From Vibrio sp. CAU 1672 (GTDB taxonomy: Bacteria; Pseudomonadota; Gammaproteobacteria; Enterobacterales; Vibrionaceae), in assembly GCF_029223195.1 (NCBI RefSeq), contig NZ_JARHUF010000001.1, positions 310,001 through 374,000 of the forward strand: DNA of 64,000 bases. Reading direction: 5' to 3'. Below the pieces are notes generated by a model. The model was not told the origin of the DNA and made no database searches. It saw only the letters and a list, made by a program, of their open reading frames with translations. The position numbers were made by a program, and so were the translations under genes. Each line of letters starts with the position of its first letter. The first letter of the stretch is position 1. Positions 38,549 through 48,224 of the stretch are shown in pieces.

Positions 38549-38563
38549 TTGGTCTGACCAGAT
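38549..38563 (-). promoter_or_regulatory. FadR-type operator upstream of the psrA-fadE operon
   Basis: On the minus strand ATCTGGTCAGACCAA carries the perfect FadR core CTGGTC-N-GACC. Its centre is about 67 bp upstream of the predicted start point, too far for simple polymerase blocking, so activation or weak looping repression is more likely. Motif inference. Confidence 0.6.
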
Positions 38564-38674
38564 AGAAATATTCTCGTCTAACCCACTAAGTTCTAAAGAG
38601 AATATTTTTATGCTGAAAAAGTTAACAAAAAAATGGAACTGTTGTGCAATGGACCGGTCTGAATAGATGTAACG

Positions 38675-38806
38675 ATGAGAGCATTGAAAGCTTTTCTGGC
38701 CGTCAAACTTGCTTCTATCTTTTTGTTACGTTGCTGCTTTTTCTTATTAACTCCTATGTTTGTATCTGCCCAGACACTTTTTTCGTCTGGGCTTTTTTTC
38801 GTCTGA
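38675..38806 (+). CDS. Possible small hydrophobic protein (43 aa)
   Basis: Not recognised and not certain to be a gene. The frame reads MRALKAFLAVKLASIFLLRC and continues with a hydrophobic stretch ending PMFVSAQTLFSS, which looks like a signal peptide or a single membrane helix with a basic N-terminus. No good ribosome binding site. A strong terminator hairpin lies inside its 3' end. Alternatively the region encodes a small RNA with this terminator, or is just the remains of something. Confidence 0.3.
   Translation: MRALKAFLAVKLASIFLLRCCFFLLTPMFVSAQTLFSSGLFFV
38768..38799 (+). terminator. Terminator-like hairpin with no upstream recognised gene
   Basis: Stem GCCCAGAC / GTCTGGGC, 9-nt loop, seven T. 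It terminates a plus-strand transcript that would start in the gene-free stretch 38590-38770. TTTCGTCTG is repeated three times in 38781-38820 (the hairpin right arm and two further copies). Confidence 0.7.
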
Positions 38807-38874
38807 GCTTTCTTTCGTCTGAAAATGTAAAAGAGCCACCTAAAGGCCAGCGGCGTCCCAAGTTTACCGGGCAT

Positions 38875-38903
38875 AAAAAACCTCCAATAAAGGAGGTTTT
38901 TTT
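38875..38903. terminator. Terminator of nhaA
   Basis: Stem AACCTCC / GGAGGTT, extended by A:T pairs, T-run on both strands, directly after the nhaA stop (minus strand). Confidence 0.88.
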
Positions 38904-38904
38904 A

Positions 38905-40068
38905 TCAGGTTAGCACTTCTTGCTTAGCTTGCTTTGGCAAGGATAAATGCAGTAAGAAGTAACCAATTAATGCTGCAGAGGTCGAGCCCATCAGGATCCC
39001 CAGGCGTGCATAGGTATCGAACTCCGGACTGACATTACCGAACGCCAGCGACGAAATGAAGATCGACATGGTAAAACCGATACCACACAACACTGAGACC
39101 GCAAAGATATGACGGAAGCCTACGCCTTCAGGCAACTTAGCAATACCTAACTTTACTGCTGCCCAGCTAAAGCTGAAAATTCCCAGTGGTTTACCAATAA
39201 GCAGGCCCAGTGCAATTCCCAGCGGTAGCATTGATGTCAGGCCTGACAATGAGACACCTTGCAACGAGATACCTGCATTCGCGAAAGCAAACAGCGGCAA
39301 AATACCAAAGGCAACGTACGGGTGCAGTGCATGCTCCATATGCTTTAACGGAGAATCTTCGCTGGTCTTCCCTTTAAGCGGAATGGCAAAACCAATTACA
39401 ACCCCAGCCAAGGTAGCATGAACACCCGATTTCAGTACCGCTATCCAAAGGATCAAACCTACGACCATATACACACTGATCTTGGTCACCTGTTTCGCGT
39501 TTAAGATAAACAGCACCGCCGTCATAATAAAGCCGATCGTCAATGCCATTGTTGAAAGATCACCGCTGTAGAACAAGGCAATAATCACCACCACACCAAG
39601 GTCATCGATGATTGCCAGAGCAAGCAAGAAAACTTTAAGGCTGACAGGCACGCGTTTACCGAGCAGGGCCATGATACCCAGCGCAAAGGCTATGTCGGTA
39701 GCCGCCGGGATCGCCCAGCCTGAAATCGCTTCAGCATCGCCCGCATTGAACGCCACATAAATCAGAGCCGGGGCTAGCATACCGCCTACTGCCGCAATGG
39801 CCGGGAAAATAGCAGTTTCTTTTGACTTCAGCGCCCCTTCCAGTAACTCACGTTTGACTTCCAGGCCAATGAGCAAGAAAAATACCGCCATCAGTCCGTC
39901 ATTGATCCAATGTGAGACTGACATACCAAATACATAACTATGCAAGAAAGCCTGATAAGTGTCACCCAGCGGAGAGTTTGCGATCATCATAGCGATAGCA
40001 GCTGCAATCACAAGTAAGATACCACCTGCCGATTCCATCTTAAAAAAGTCACGAATGACATCGTTCAT
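38905..40068 (-). CDS. nhaA: Na+/H+ antiporter NhaA
   Basis: Electrogenic inner-membrane antiporter exchanging two protons for one sodium ion; pH and salt homeostasis. Seen: 387 aa from ATG 40068 with AAGGAC upstream, starting [53 protein letters not shown] (Asp133 equivalent) and [19 protein letters not shown] carrying the ion-binding Asp pair (163/164 in E. coli). About 12 helices. A longer open frame reaches 40239 but lacks a site and homology. No nhaR regulator follows. Confidence 0.95.
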   Translation of the reverse strand: MNDVIRDFFKMESAGGILLVIAAAIAMMIANSPLGDTYQAFLHSYVFGMSVSHWINDGLMAVFFLLIGLEVKRELLEGALKSKETAIFPAIAAVGGMLAPALIYVAFNAGDAEAISGWAIPAATDIAFALGIMALLGKRVPVSLKVFLLALAIIDDLGVVVIIALFYSGDLSTMALTIGFIMTAVLFILNAKQVTKISVYMVVGLILWIAVLKSGVHATLAGVVIGFAIPLKGKTSEDSPLKHMEHALHPYVAFGILPLFAFANAGISLQGVSLSGLTSMLPLGIALGLLIGKPLGIFSFSWAAVKLGIAKLPEGVGFRHIFAVSVLCGIGFTMSIFISSLAFGNVSPEFDTYARLGILMGSTSAALIGYFLLHLSLPKQAKQEVLT

Positions 40069-40386
40069 GGTTTTGTCCTTATATTTATTGTCTTGATAAA
40101 CGATTAACAAAGAATGCCTGAAGTGTATAACTAATGATTTTATGGGAATAATCGCTTGTTCAGAGCTTAAACATCGTAATTTCCGAACATTTAGATACAG
40201 AACATCGTATTTACCAACACATTGATTCAAATTAATCATAGCTTGCAGGTATTGATTACCTCACGTGATATCTTAGTCACGCTATAAACTTAGCATATCA
40301 TTTGCACTCGCTGGTAAAGACGACTATGCCCACAAGCCAGGATAGCAGCCACAAAAAAACCACCTGTCCGGTGGCTTTTTTCACTC
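40069..40386. other. Gene-free region upstream of nhaA
   Basis: 318 bp containing the nhaA promoter region (AT-rich, 40230-40310) and, at its distal edge, the terminator of the AttH-like operon. Nothing else recognised. Confidence 0.55.
40353..40375 (-). terminator. Terminator of the ABC/AttH-like operon
   Basis: Minus strand CCACC-GGACA-GGTGG followed by seven T, just after the AttH-like stop codon. Confidence 0.8.
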
Positions 40387-41436
40387 TCAATAGCCGTTAA
40401 GCTGCATAAACCCCCAAGCTTCATGAGAACCAGAAGCGAGAGCCGGGCCTTCCCAAAGTGGCACCAGGAAAGGTAACCACATATTTTGATTCCTGACTCT
40501 GGTCGTCAGGCTAATATTGTACTCTGGAATATTGATCTTCCACTTCAATGGCAGTCTTCGCCCGTTTGGCAAGCTGGTGCTATCAAGCGCGATAAGGGAC
40601 AACTGCTTATCAGTAAGATTGATCGTTTTTCCGGAACGTGTGGAGAGCGTACCGAAAACAGATGGCAGCTGCCCCAGATAACGATAGCGGCTGACAGTAA
40701 GTGCGCGGCCATCATCCAGATTAAACACGAACCAATCCAAGCCCTGTTGTTCATCACCGAACAAGCCACTGCCCCACTCTTTTTGCGTCCACGCGCTACC
40801 TACAACCGGGATTTCTTTGCCATCAAGGATAAGTCTGCCATTTACCTTAAGAAAAGGAGCACTGAAGCTATATGAAGCAACAGACTGCAAGGTGTGCTTC
40901 ACCTGGTAACCACGTTTTCCATTCAGAACCAACGGGCCACTGGTAACGGTATCAAGTTCAACACCGAAACTATCGGTAGCAATATCAATACTTCCCGGAA
41001 AAGGCATTGCTCCAAGAGATCGCCAACTCCAGTTATCTATCCATAAGCGAAAAGGTTTGCTCACCAGACCTGCCTGACCAATCCCGCCCCGAGCAACCTT
41101 CTGCTCACGCCATACTTTTGATCCCTTACTGACCACAACATGAGATAAGTAAACTTGAGGGCTTTGCCATCCTCGCATTTCTCTTTCATCAGTAGCTAAC
41201 CTCACATAACGCCACTGTACGTGATATATCGTACCGTTCTTATCTCTTAATCTTGCAAAGTAATTCCACCATTCATGCTGATACTCTGGATGAAACGCAA
41301 AATCACGCGGCAAAACCACACTCCTATTTGGCAGGACGGGCTCAAAAACACTCGTAGCACAGACCAATGAGCTAAAACTGGCAAGCAGAAGCAATAATGC
41401 CATTGCTATGGGGTTTCGAGGCTTGATGTTTTCCAT
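40387..41436 (-). CDS. AttH/CrtC-like secreted lipocalin-type protein
   Basis: Exported protein of the AttH family (duplicated lipocalin-like barrels), related to carotenoid 1,2-hydratase CrtC; activity unknown. Seen: 349 aa; signal peptide about residues 1-28 (MALLLLLASFSSLVCA); typical motifs FHPEYQHEWWNYFARLRDKN and GSAWTQKEWGSGLFGDEQQG (compare W-M-D-R-E-W-G-S). Start overlaps the permease stop as TAATG, so it is coupled to the ABC transporter. The same order (ATPase, permease, AttH) exists as attEFGH in Agrobacterium. Role is likely to place or modify a molecule in the envelope. Confidence 0.8.
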   Translation of the reverse strand: MENIKPRNPIAMALLLLLASFSSLVCATSVFEPVLPNRSVVLPRDFAFHPEYQHEWWNYFARLRDKNGTIYHVQWRYVRLATDEREMRGWQSPQVYLSHVVVSKGSKVWREQKVARGGIGQAGLVSKPFRLWIDNWSWRSLGAMPFPGSIDIATDSFGVELDTVTSGPLVLNGKRGYQVKHTLQSVASYSFSAPFLKVNGRLILDGKEIPVVGSAWTQKEWGSGLFGDEQQGLDWFVFNLDDGRALTVSRYRYLGQLPSVFGTLSTRSGKTINLTDKQLSLIALDSTSLPNGRRLPLKWKINIPEYNISLTTRVRNQNMWLPFLVPLWEGPALASGSHEAWGFMQLNGY

Positions 41437-43889
41437 TACAACGCATCCCTGAGAGACTTCATCGGAGTACTTTTGATCATTCGTAATACAGGTAAGGCGC
41501 CGGCCGCGATGATGGCCACCATCGCCCAGGCAATCGTTTGGGCATATTTCCAGGGTATAACTTGTAGCTCCAATGACCAGCCAAACGACTGCTTAATGAT
41601 AACGTCAATAATAAGGTGGGCTAAAGCCATTCCAAGAGGAACCGCGATGATTGCCGAAACAGCACCAAACACAAACAACTGTAACCCGCCTAAGATAACC
41701 AGCTCTTTATCCGACACCCCCATACAACGCAACAGGGAGAAGTGCCGCTGCCGGGAAAGTTCCCCCGCCAGTGTCGCAAAAAACAAACCAAACACGGCAA
41801 TAATGAGGGTGATGTTCCCAAGCGTATCTGCAATAGCAAAAGTGTGATCAAACACCCGCATTGCCTGATTGTAGATGTTGTTGTTATTAAACACACGATC
41901 CTGAGGCAAACGGAACAACTCTTCCATGCGATGCTTCAGCCCGTCACTGTTAACGTTATCCCGCAGCAGAACGCCAAGGCCAACGTTGCCAGTGCCTGCA
42001 AACGCGTGAAGCCAGTTTCTATGCGACAACAGAACCTGGTTGTATGGATTACCATAATCATAGTAGACCCCAACAACGAGCCACTTCTCACCTAACGGGT
42101 GTGACAATTCAATTTCATCGCCGGGACGAATATCCAGTTTGAGCGCCATCGACTCACTCACCATCAGGCTTTGCGTGTGATGCAACTGATACCAGTAATT
42201 GGGCACCCCCAATTTGACCGTCAGCGCATCCAGCTCCCCCTCTGAAGCACCGGAACTGACCACCTGTAGCGCGCCAAAATCGGTGGATAGTTCCTTTTCC
42301 CATCGCCACCAAACCATATCCACTTCAGGTTGCTCCTTGAGCCAGGAGCTCATTCGCGCCGCTGAGTTATTGGTTGGATAAATGTAGATATCAGCGGCCA
42401 GTCGCTGATTTAACCATTTGTCGGTGGTGTCACGAAAGCTACCAACCATGGTTTCCACGCCAATATTAGCTGCCAGCGCCAACATAAAGGCCATAGTAGC
42501 AACACCACGATAGCTCATACTTGCTGCGGCATCGGCAAAAAACCAGCGGGCTCGAACCCAACGCAACGAGAAAGAGAATTTCTGAAACAGATGCCACATC
42601 AAAAAAGGCAGGAATAAAGCAACACTAACCAGCATCAACGCAGTGATGGTAAATCCTGACTCTTGGGTTTTCGGGGCTTGATAGACCGCAATCGCCATGA
42701 CACAGCAAGCACAGGCAGCAAATGCCTGCCAAGAAAACTCTTTGCCGGCAAATCGCATCAACGACAAGCGTGACGAAAGCCGTATAGGCTGTGCCTGCAA
42801 TAAGCGGATCAACGGCCACAAACAGGAGATCAGTGCACCCATCGCCGCCATCGCCAAACTGTACAGGCTTGATTGCCACGACCAGCCAATACTTAATCCA
42901 ACGTTAGCATCATAAAGATCGCTCAGACTTGACGAAACAGCAGGGATCAGCTCATTAGCCAGCAGTAAGCCGAAGAAATTACCACATGCCCAGGCTACCA
43001 GAACCAAAATCGACAGTTCTAACAGCAGCGCCTGTGCCAGTTGCATACCATTCACACCTGTTTGGCGCAAAATTCCCACCAAACGCTGGCGTTGGATAAA
43101 AGACAACGACATCGCCTGATAAAAAATAAATAAACCAACCAAAAATGACAGCATCCCCATGGCCGTTAAGTTCATGTGGAAAGCCTTAGTCAGCGACTCC
43201 AGCTCGACACGGCTACTACGAACCAGTGACATCCCCTTGGGTAACATCGTTTTTAAGGCTTCAAGCTTCTCGTCCGGCATTTCTCCACAGGCAATGGTTG
43301 ACAAACCCGAGCTGCGTTTCAGCATACGTAATAAAGAAATATCCGTAACCAGCCGGGTCCCGGTCAGCAACTGTTCAGTATCGACTTGGATCGGACCAAG
43401 CTGACTACCGTCATTGAGTTCAATAAAGTCGCCATCCTGCCAACTAAGGTGCTGCGCCAGATCCTGACTTACCAGTATTGGGTAAGGAGGCTTCATTAAG
43501 CTTAAGGTGAGGAAATCATCCAGCGTCCGGCCATCTTCCAACGGCAGCATCGCAACCGGATCAATGCCCACCAGCATAAGACTCATGTCATATTTACTGT
43601 CTAAATGCAGCACATCAAAAGGCGCACACTGGTTAAAGCCAGCCCGTCTCAACTGAATATAGAAACCTTGGGGAATTTTGTTTGCAGAGTGTTTAGTACG
43701 AATTCGGTACGGTAATGGGTTAGAAAACAGCTGTTCGCCCGTTGCATAACTTTGCCGGGCATGCTGGTTAATCGAGGTTACTCCGGCAAGTAGTGAGACC
43801 CCAAGTGTTAAACCAAGCCAGACAAGGATAATTTGCAGAGGATAACGTCGATAGTGACCAAGTAGTGCTTTAACTACGGGCCATAACAT
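41436..43889 (-). CDS. ABC transporter permease, FtsX/MacB type
   Basis: Membrane component of a MacB/LolCE-type mechanotransmission ABC system. Seen: 817 aa from ATG 43889 (MLWPVVKALLGHYRRYPLQI); N-terminal TM at ~17-36; two FtsX domains, with TM clusters at residues ~245-390 and ~700-810, and a large periplasmic part; helices such as LGNITLIIAVFGLFFATLAG. The start lies within the last 20 bp of the ATPase gene. A longer open frame starting at 43946 falls inside the ATPase gene and was not used. Works with the ATPase and AttH-like protein. Confidence 0.85.
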   Translation of the reverse strand: MLWPVVKALLGHYRRYPLQIILVWLGLTLGVSLLAGVTSINQHARQSYATGEQLFSNPLPYRIRTKHSANKIPQGFYIQLRRAGFNQCAPFDVLHLDSKYDMSLMLVGIDPVAMLPLEDGRTLDDFLTLSLMKPPYPILVSQDLAQHLSWQDGDFIELNDGSQLGPIQVDTEQLLTGTRLVTDISLLRMLKRSSGLSTIACGEMPDEKLEALKTMLPKGMSLVRSSRVELESLTKAFHMNLTAMGMLSFLVGLFIFYQAMSLSFIQRQRLVGILRQTGVNGMQLAQALLLELSILVLVAWACGNFFGLLLANELIPAVSSSLSDLYDANVGLSIGWSWQSSLYSLAMAAMGALISCLWPLIRLLQAQPIRLSSRLSLMRFAGKEFSWQAFAACACCVMAIAVYQAPKTQESGFTITALMLVSVALFLPFLMWHLFQKFSFSLRWVRARWFFADAAASMSYRGVATMAFMLALAANIGVETMVGSFRDTTDKWLNQRLAADIYIYPTNNSAARMSSWLKEQPEVDMVWWRWEKELSTDFGALQVVSSGASEGELDALTVKLGVPNYWYQLHHTQSLMVSESMALKLDIRPGDEIELSHPLGEKWLVVGVYYDYGNPYNQVLLSHRNWLHAFAGTGNVGLGVLLRDNVNSDGLKHRMEELFRLPQDRVFNNNNIYNQAMRVFDHTFAIADTLGNITLIIAVFGLFFATLAGELSRQRHFSLLRCMGVSDKELVILGGLQLFVFGAVSAIIAVPLGMALAHLIIDVIIKQSFGWSLELQVIPWKYAQTIAWAMVAIIAAGALPVLRMIKSTPMKSLRDAL

Positions 43890-44541
43890 GCAACTGCCCT
43901 CCCTGAAGACGGATCTTACCTTCCATGTGACCGGCAACTTTTTCACTATGGGTTACCAAAAGCAAAGTACACTCTAGCTGTCGAGCCAGCGAGGTAAGCA
44001 ACCGCATCACCGCTTCAGCATTTCTTTCATCCAAACTGCCGGTTGGTTCATCGGCCAATAAGATTTTCGGTTCCATATATAACGCGCGAGCAATAGCTGC
44101 CCGTTGCTGCTGTCCACCGGACACCTCTTCGGGATAGCGCCCCAGCAGTGGCATCAGATCAAGTGCAGAAAGGATCTGGCGCCACAATGCCCTATCCTCT
44201 GGCAGACCTTTCAGTTGACGGCAAAAACGAATATTGTCGGCGATATTCAGTGTGGGTAACAAATTGAACTGTTGAAAAATATTACCGATGTTATTGCGTC
44301 GATATAAAGTGCGGAGGTTTTCCGGTGCATCATGCATCGAAAAATTAGGAAAACGAATTTCTCCGGAGTCTACCGTATCTAGCCCGGCAATCAGGTTCAG
44401 CAAGGTACTCTTACCAGAACCACTCTCTCCCATAAGGGCGAGTTGCTCACCTTGCTGCAATGTTAATTCTGCCCCTTGTAGAACAGGATGAAACTCCCCC
44501 CCATCTACATAGCCTTTACATAGGTCTGACAGTTGTAACAT
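43870..44541 (-). CDS. ABC transporter ATP-binding protein, LolD-like
   Basis: Energises the FtsX-type permease encoded downstream. Seen: 223 aa; Walker A GESGSGKSTLLNLIAGL; Q-loop NIFQQFNLLPTL; signature VSGGQQQRAAIARAL; Walker B ILLADEPTGSLD; H-loop VTHS. This closely resembles LolD/MacB-type ATPases, but no LolC/LolE pair accompanies it, so it belongs to the AttEFGH-like system. First gene of the three-gene operon. Confidence 0.88.
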   Translation of the reverse strand: MLQLSDLCKGYVDGGEFHPVLQGAELTLQQGEQLALMGESGSGKSTLLNLIAGLDTVDSGEIRFPNFSMHDAPENLRTLYRRNNIGNIFQQFNLLPTLNIADNIRFCRQLKGLPEDRALWRQILSALDLMPLLGRYPEEVSGGQQQRAAIARALYMEPKILLADEPTGSLDERNAEAVMRLLTSLARQLECTLLLVTHSEKVAGHMEGKIRLQGGQLHVMARS

Positions 44542-44670
44542 TGATTATGCCGCTCGAATGATGTTTGAAAATTGGGATCAGAATCTACACTAATTTCTTG
44601 TTCGTAGAAAGTATTTTGAATTCTGGCTCACACTATTAAAACAAACTGCTGTGAAACACACACCACACAA

Positions 44671-46023
44671 CTACGTCTCGATCAAATTATTTATCCATTT
44701 TCTACTACTCATTCGCATTAGTGACCCCACCCACTTGACAACTTCTTCAGTCAGGAAAAGTAAATAAACCCATTGGGGTTCAACGCCGAGATATATCACT
44801 GCAAAAGCTGCGAGTGGAATACTGATCAACCACTGAGCGAGCAAATCCTGATACAAGCAAAACTTCACATCTCCACCGGCTCGCAACACCCCGACGATTG
44901 CCATCATGGGTACCGAACGCAAAACCACGCCGAGCGCTAAAATCAACATGAATTGTTCCGCCAAAGCCCGTGTTTCACTGGATAGGGCGCTGAAACAATC
45001 CAGAATCCATTGGTTACTAACCAGCAACGTCAAAGCAACCCCAATGGCAATCAATACATTCAGAATCAGTGTCGCCCACGCCTGGTAATAAACCGGGCCG
45101 TAGTTTTTCGCCCCAAGTTGATTACCAACCAGTACCGCAGCCCCGTTAGATAACCCAATCATCATCGCTAATGCGATTGACTCGACCGGAGTCATCACCG
45201 ACAACGCCGCCAAACCTTCTACCCCGGCCTGCCCCATAATAGCGTGATAGGCAAAAAGGCCTCCGGCCCATGCCAGAAAATTGAAAGTGGTAGGTAACGA
45301 CAGTTTGAGGAAACGCAGCACTTTGTCCCAAACCAGACATGCCAACAAATCTGCTACTCCAAATGTGATGGTATGCTTTTTAAGCCAAAGGTAGCTGAAC
45401 AAACAGCCGACTTCGATAGCGCCACTGATCACCGTTGCAATTGCAGCACCTTTTATCCCCATCGCCGGTAGGCCGAAGTGACCAAATATCAGCACCCAGT
45501 TCAGGAATATATTAGACAAAATACCGATGCCGCTAAAAAAGGTACTGATCCCCGGCTGGTGCATCGCGCGTAACCCAACCGCCATACTCGCAACGCAAGC
45601 AACCGCAAACATACTGACAGAGACAATCGTCAGATACTCTGCCCCTAGTCTGATCACCTCTGAGGAGTCAGTCGTCAGCGCCATGATCTGTTCTGGCAGG
45701 ACAACAAACAGCGCGACCGTAAGTGCGGCAACCATCATAGCGATCAGCCAGGTTAATGATGTACCCTGCCTGACACCATCCCGATCGCCCGCTCCCCAGT
45801 ATTGGGCCGTCAATAATGCGCCCCCGGTAGTCACACCGACTAACATAATCGTGGTCACAAACGTCGCTCGGGCTGCCACCCCGACCGCAGCAATTTCGGC
45901 TTCACCGAGTTGTCCCAGCATCAAAACATCAACCAGCCCCCGGCTGGAAAACATAATATTTTGCAACGTAATCGGTAATGCGATCGCAATAAGACGACGT
46001 AAAAAAGTTTTGTCTGTGTACAT
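44671..46023 (-). CDS. MATE family efflux transporter
   Basis: Inner-membrane multidrug/sodium or proton antiporter. Seen: 450 aa from ATG 46023 with AGGTG upstream; 12 hydrophobic helices; MATE motif RRLIAIALPITLQNIMFSSRG at the N-terminus; GAKNYGPVYYQAW in the second half, characteristic of the family. A further 10 codons upstream are open without support. Substrates cannot be predicted. Corresponds to a MATE gene near nhaA in V. cholerae by position. Confidence 0.88.
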   Translation of the reverse strand: MYTDKTFLRRLIAIALPITLQNIMFSSRGLVDVLMLGQLGEAEIAAVGVAARATFVTTIMLVGVTTGGALLTAQYWGAGDRDGVRQGTSLTWLIAMMVAALTVALFVVLPEQIMALTTDSSEVIRLGAEYLTIVSVSMFAVACVASMAVGLRAMHQPGISTFFSGIGILSNIFLNWVLIFGHFGLPAMGIKGAAIATVISGAIEVGCLFSYLWLKKHTITFGVADLLACLVWDKVLRFLKLSLPTTFNFLAWAGGLFAYHAIMGQAGVEGLAALSVMTPVESIALAMMIGLSNGAAVLVGNQLGAKNYGPVYYQAWATLILNVLIAIGVALTLLVSNQWILDCFSALSSETRALAEQFMLILALGVVLRSVPMMAIVGVLRAGGDVKFCLYQDLLAQWLISIPLAAFAVIYLGVEPQWVYLLFLTEEVVKWVGSLMRMSSRKWINNLIET

Positions 46024-46142
46024 CAACACCTGAGAAAAGAAAGCCACGCGCACTCCGGTTACAACTTATTGATAGATTTAGAAAAGTACTCCATTATTAT
46101 ACTTGGCGGTGATTTTTCCACCAGCAAATAAGAGGATTAGGG

Positions 46143-47576
46143 ATGAAAAAAGTTCTGGTTTTAGGTGCTTCCGGGTATGTCGGTTCACAACTGATTCCCC
46201 AATTGCTCACACTAGGCTTCCATGTCACCGCTGCTGCCAGGCATATTGATTATCTGCAGGCACGCACCGCGCCTCATCCGCACCTGACACTTCAGTACCT
46301 GGACTTAGCCGACGCCGATGCAACCAAAGCTTTGGTCAACAACTTTGATTTAGTCTACTTCCTGGTTCATGGTATGGCACAAGGCCATGATTTCATCGAC
46401 TACGAAATCGAGCTGGCAGAACATTTCCGGGCAGCGTTGGAAACAAGCCGGGTGCGCCATGTGATCTACCTGAGTGCCATTCAACCGGAAAATGGCCACT
46501 CTATGCACCTCGCCGCGCGCAAAGCCACCGGTGAGATCATCCGCCAGGCCGGTATTCCGGTAACCGAGCTTCGCGCCGGGGTGATCATCGGCCCCGGCTC
46601 GGCAGCCTTTGAGATCATGCGTGATTTTGTCTATAACCTCCCGATATTAATCGCCCCAAAATGGGTAGATTCAAAGGCCAACCCGATTGCGCTGGATAAC
46701 CTCAATCACTACCTCCTGGCACTTGCCCAAACCAGACCTGCCGCACACCAAATCTACGAGGTCGGCGGCCCGGACATCTTGAGTTACCGCGACCAGTTTA
46801 AGGTGATCTGCCTACTGGCGCACAAACCCTACCGGCTCATCGCCACGCCACTTTTTACCCCCAAAATGGCATCGTTCTGGCTGGGTATTGTTACCTCGGT
46901 TCCCTCCAACATCGGTCGAGCCTTACTGGCAGGCCTGGAGCATGACTACATTGCTGATACCACTGACATTCAAATGCGTTTTCCTCAACCACTGATCAGT
47001 TATGAGCAAGCCGTAAAAAGCGCGATTGCACACGAGGGAACCTTTGTCCGCAGCAATGTCTGGGGGTTTGATCCCGGAGCCCTGCATCGCTGGCAACCCG
47101 GTTTTGGCTACTATCCCAAACAAGCCGGCACTTCGGTTAGAACGAATGCATCCGCCAATAGACTGTGGCAGGTGGCACAGCGTGTTGGCAGCCGTGAGGA
47201 AGGCTATTTTTTTGCAAACGCACTGTGGCGAACCCGTGAATGGCTGGATGTGCTTTTTGGCGGCGGCAAGCCCGTACGCCGCTCACCACCCGGGCCGAAA
47301 TTGAAAGTCGGTGACTTTATTGATTCATGGAAAGTCATCCGCTGTGAAGAAAACCACTTCTTATCGCTGTTTTTTGGCATGAAAGGCCCGGGGCTTGGAC
47401 GGCTGGAAATAACCATCAAAGATCTGGGTGAGGAGCGGGAGCTCGATATTACCGCCTGGTGGCACCCACAGGGTTTTCGTGGCCTGCTGTATTGGTATGC
47501 AATGATGCCCGCCCACCTTTTCATCTTTAATGGCATGGCAAGAGCAATCATCAGAAAAGCCAGCAAACTTCTCTAG
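46143..47576 (+). CDS. YbjT-like SDR protein with DUF2867 domain
   Basis: NAD(P)-binding Rossmann domain at residues 1-~300 (VLVLGASGYVGSQLIPQLL; the GASGYVG motif) followed by a DUF2867 domain in the last ~150 residues (GPKLKVGDFIDSWKV; LGRLEITIKDLGEERELD; GFRGLLYWYAMMPAHLFIF). E. coli YbjT has the same layout; role unknown, possibly quinone- or lipid-related. Seen: 477 aa, ATG start with AAGAGG 10 nt upstream. Divergent from the MATE gene. Next to the extracellular electron transfer locus, though no functional link is evident. Confidence 0.85.
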   Translation: MKKVLVLGASGYVGSQLIPQLLTLGFHVTAAARHIDYLQARTAPHPHLTLQYLDLADADATKALVNNFDLVYFLVHGMAQGHDFIDYEIELAEHFRAALETSRVRHVIYLSAIQPENGHSMHLAARKATGEIIRQAGIPVTELRAGVIIGPGSAAFEIMRDFVYNLPILIAPKWVDSKANPIALDNLNHYLLALAQTRPAAHQIYEVGGPDILSYRDQFKVICLLAHKPYRLIATPLFTPKMASFWLGIVTSVPSNIGRALLAGLEHDYIADTTDIQMRFPQPLISYEQAVKSAIAHEGTFVRSNVWGFDPGALHRWQPGFGYYPKQAGTSVRTNASANRLWQVAQRVGSREEGYFFANALWRTREWLDVLFGGGKPVRRSPPGPKLKVGDFIDSWKVIRCEENHFLSLFFGMKGPGLGRLEITIKDLGEERELDITAWWHPQGFRGLLYWYAMMPAHLFIFNGMARAIIRKASKLL

Positions 47577-47604
47577 ATATTAGCTTACAAAAAGACCCAA
47601 CAGG

Positions 47605-48195
47605 TTATTCGGCTTGAATGGATTCATCGGAATCTTGCGACTCCGCCTCTTCTGGTAATCGGTGGGCAATACCGGCATGACAATCAATGCACGACTGTCC
47701 TCTTTGTTCCATCATCTGGTGACGTCGGGCAGTTGTACGACTTTGACTTTCCAGATCCATTCTTTCTACCAAATGACAGTACTGACACTGTTTAGACTTA
47801 TCATTGATAAATTCCTGCGTCACTTTTTGTGCCAGACGAGGCCGGTGTTCCGTCTCGAAATTTTCCAGAGTGATCCGGCCGGTTAGCTTATGGAAAATAT
47901 CTGCTGTCGCACCTATTTTTAGCGCGATTTTCGGCACAAACTCCCTCGGCACATGACAATCGCTGCAGGTCGCGGCTATCACTCCCTGGGGATTTTTAAA
48001 ATGAGTCGATTGCTGATATTCCTCGACAATCGTGTCCATCCCCACGTGACAGCTATAACAAAACTCGTTGCTATTGGTGTAATTCATCACGCCGTGATAA
48101 GCACCAAGCGTAACCACACCTAAAACAAATGCAACCACGCCCCCCAGCGGAATGCCCAGCATCCATTTCTTTTTCGGTTGACTCCACAATCCCAT
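47605..48195 (-). CDS. cymA: Tetraheme NapC/NirT-type quinol dehydrogenase (CymA-like)
   Basis: Anchored cytochrome that takes electrons from the quinol pool and hands them to periplasmic carriers. Seen: N-terminal TM (GIPLGGVVAFVLGVVTLGAY), four CXXCH haem sites (CYSCH, CSDCH, CQYCH, CIDCH), periplasmic remainder, ending CIDCHAGIAHRLPEE as in CymA. AGGA precedes ATG 48195 by 8 nt; ATG 48204 lies too close, so 48195 is used. Second gene after the diheme cytochrome, 20-30 bp apart, divergent from mtrCAB. Known Shewanella/Vibrio relatives donate to MtrA-type carriers; inferred here. Confidence 0.88.
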   Translation of the reverse strand: MGLWSQPKKKWMLGIPLGGVVAFVLGVVTLGAYHGVMNYTNSNEFCYSCHVGMDTIVEEYQQSTHFKNPQGVIAATCSDCHVPREFVPKIALKIGATADIFHKLTGRITLENFETEHRPRLAQKVTQEFINDKSKQCQYCHLVERMDLESQSRTTARRHQMMEQRGQSCIDCHAGIAHRLPEEAESQDSDESIQAE

Positions 48196-48224
48196 ACCCG
48201 GCATCCTGGTTTTGGTTGTTCAAT

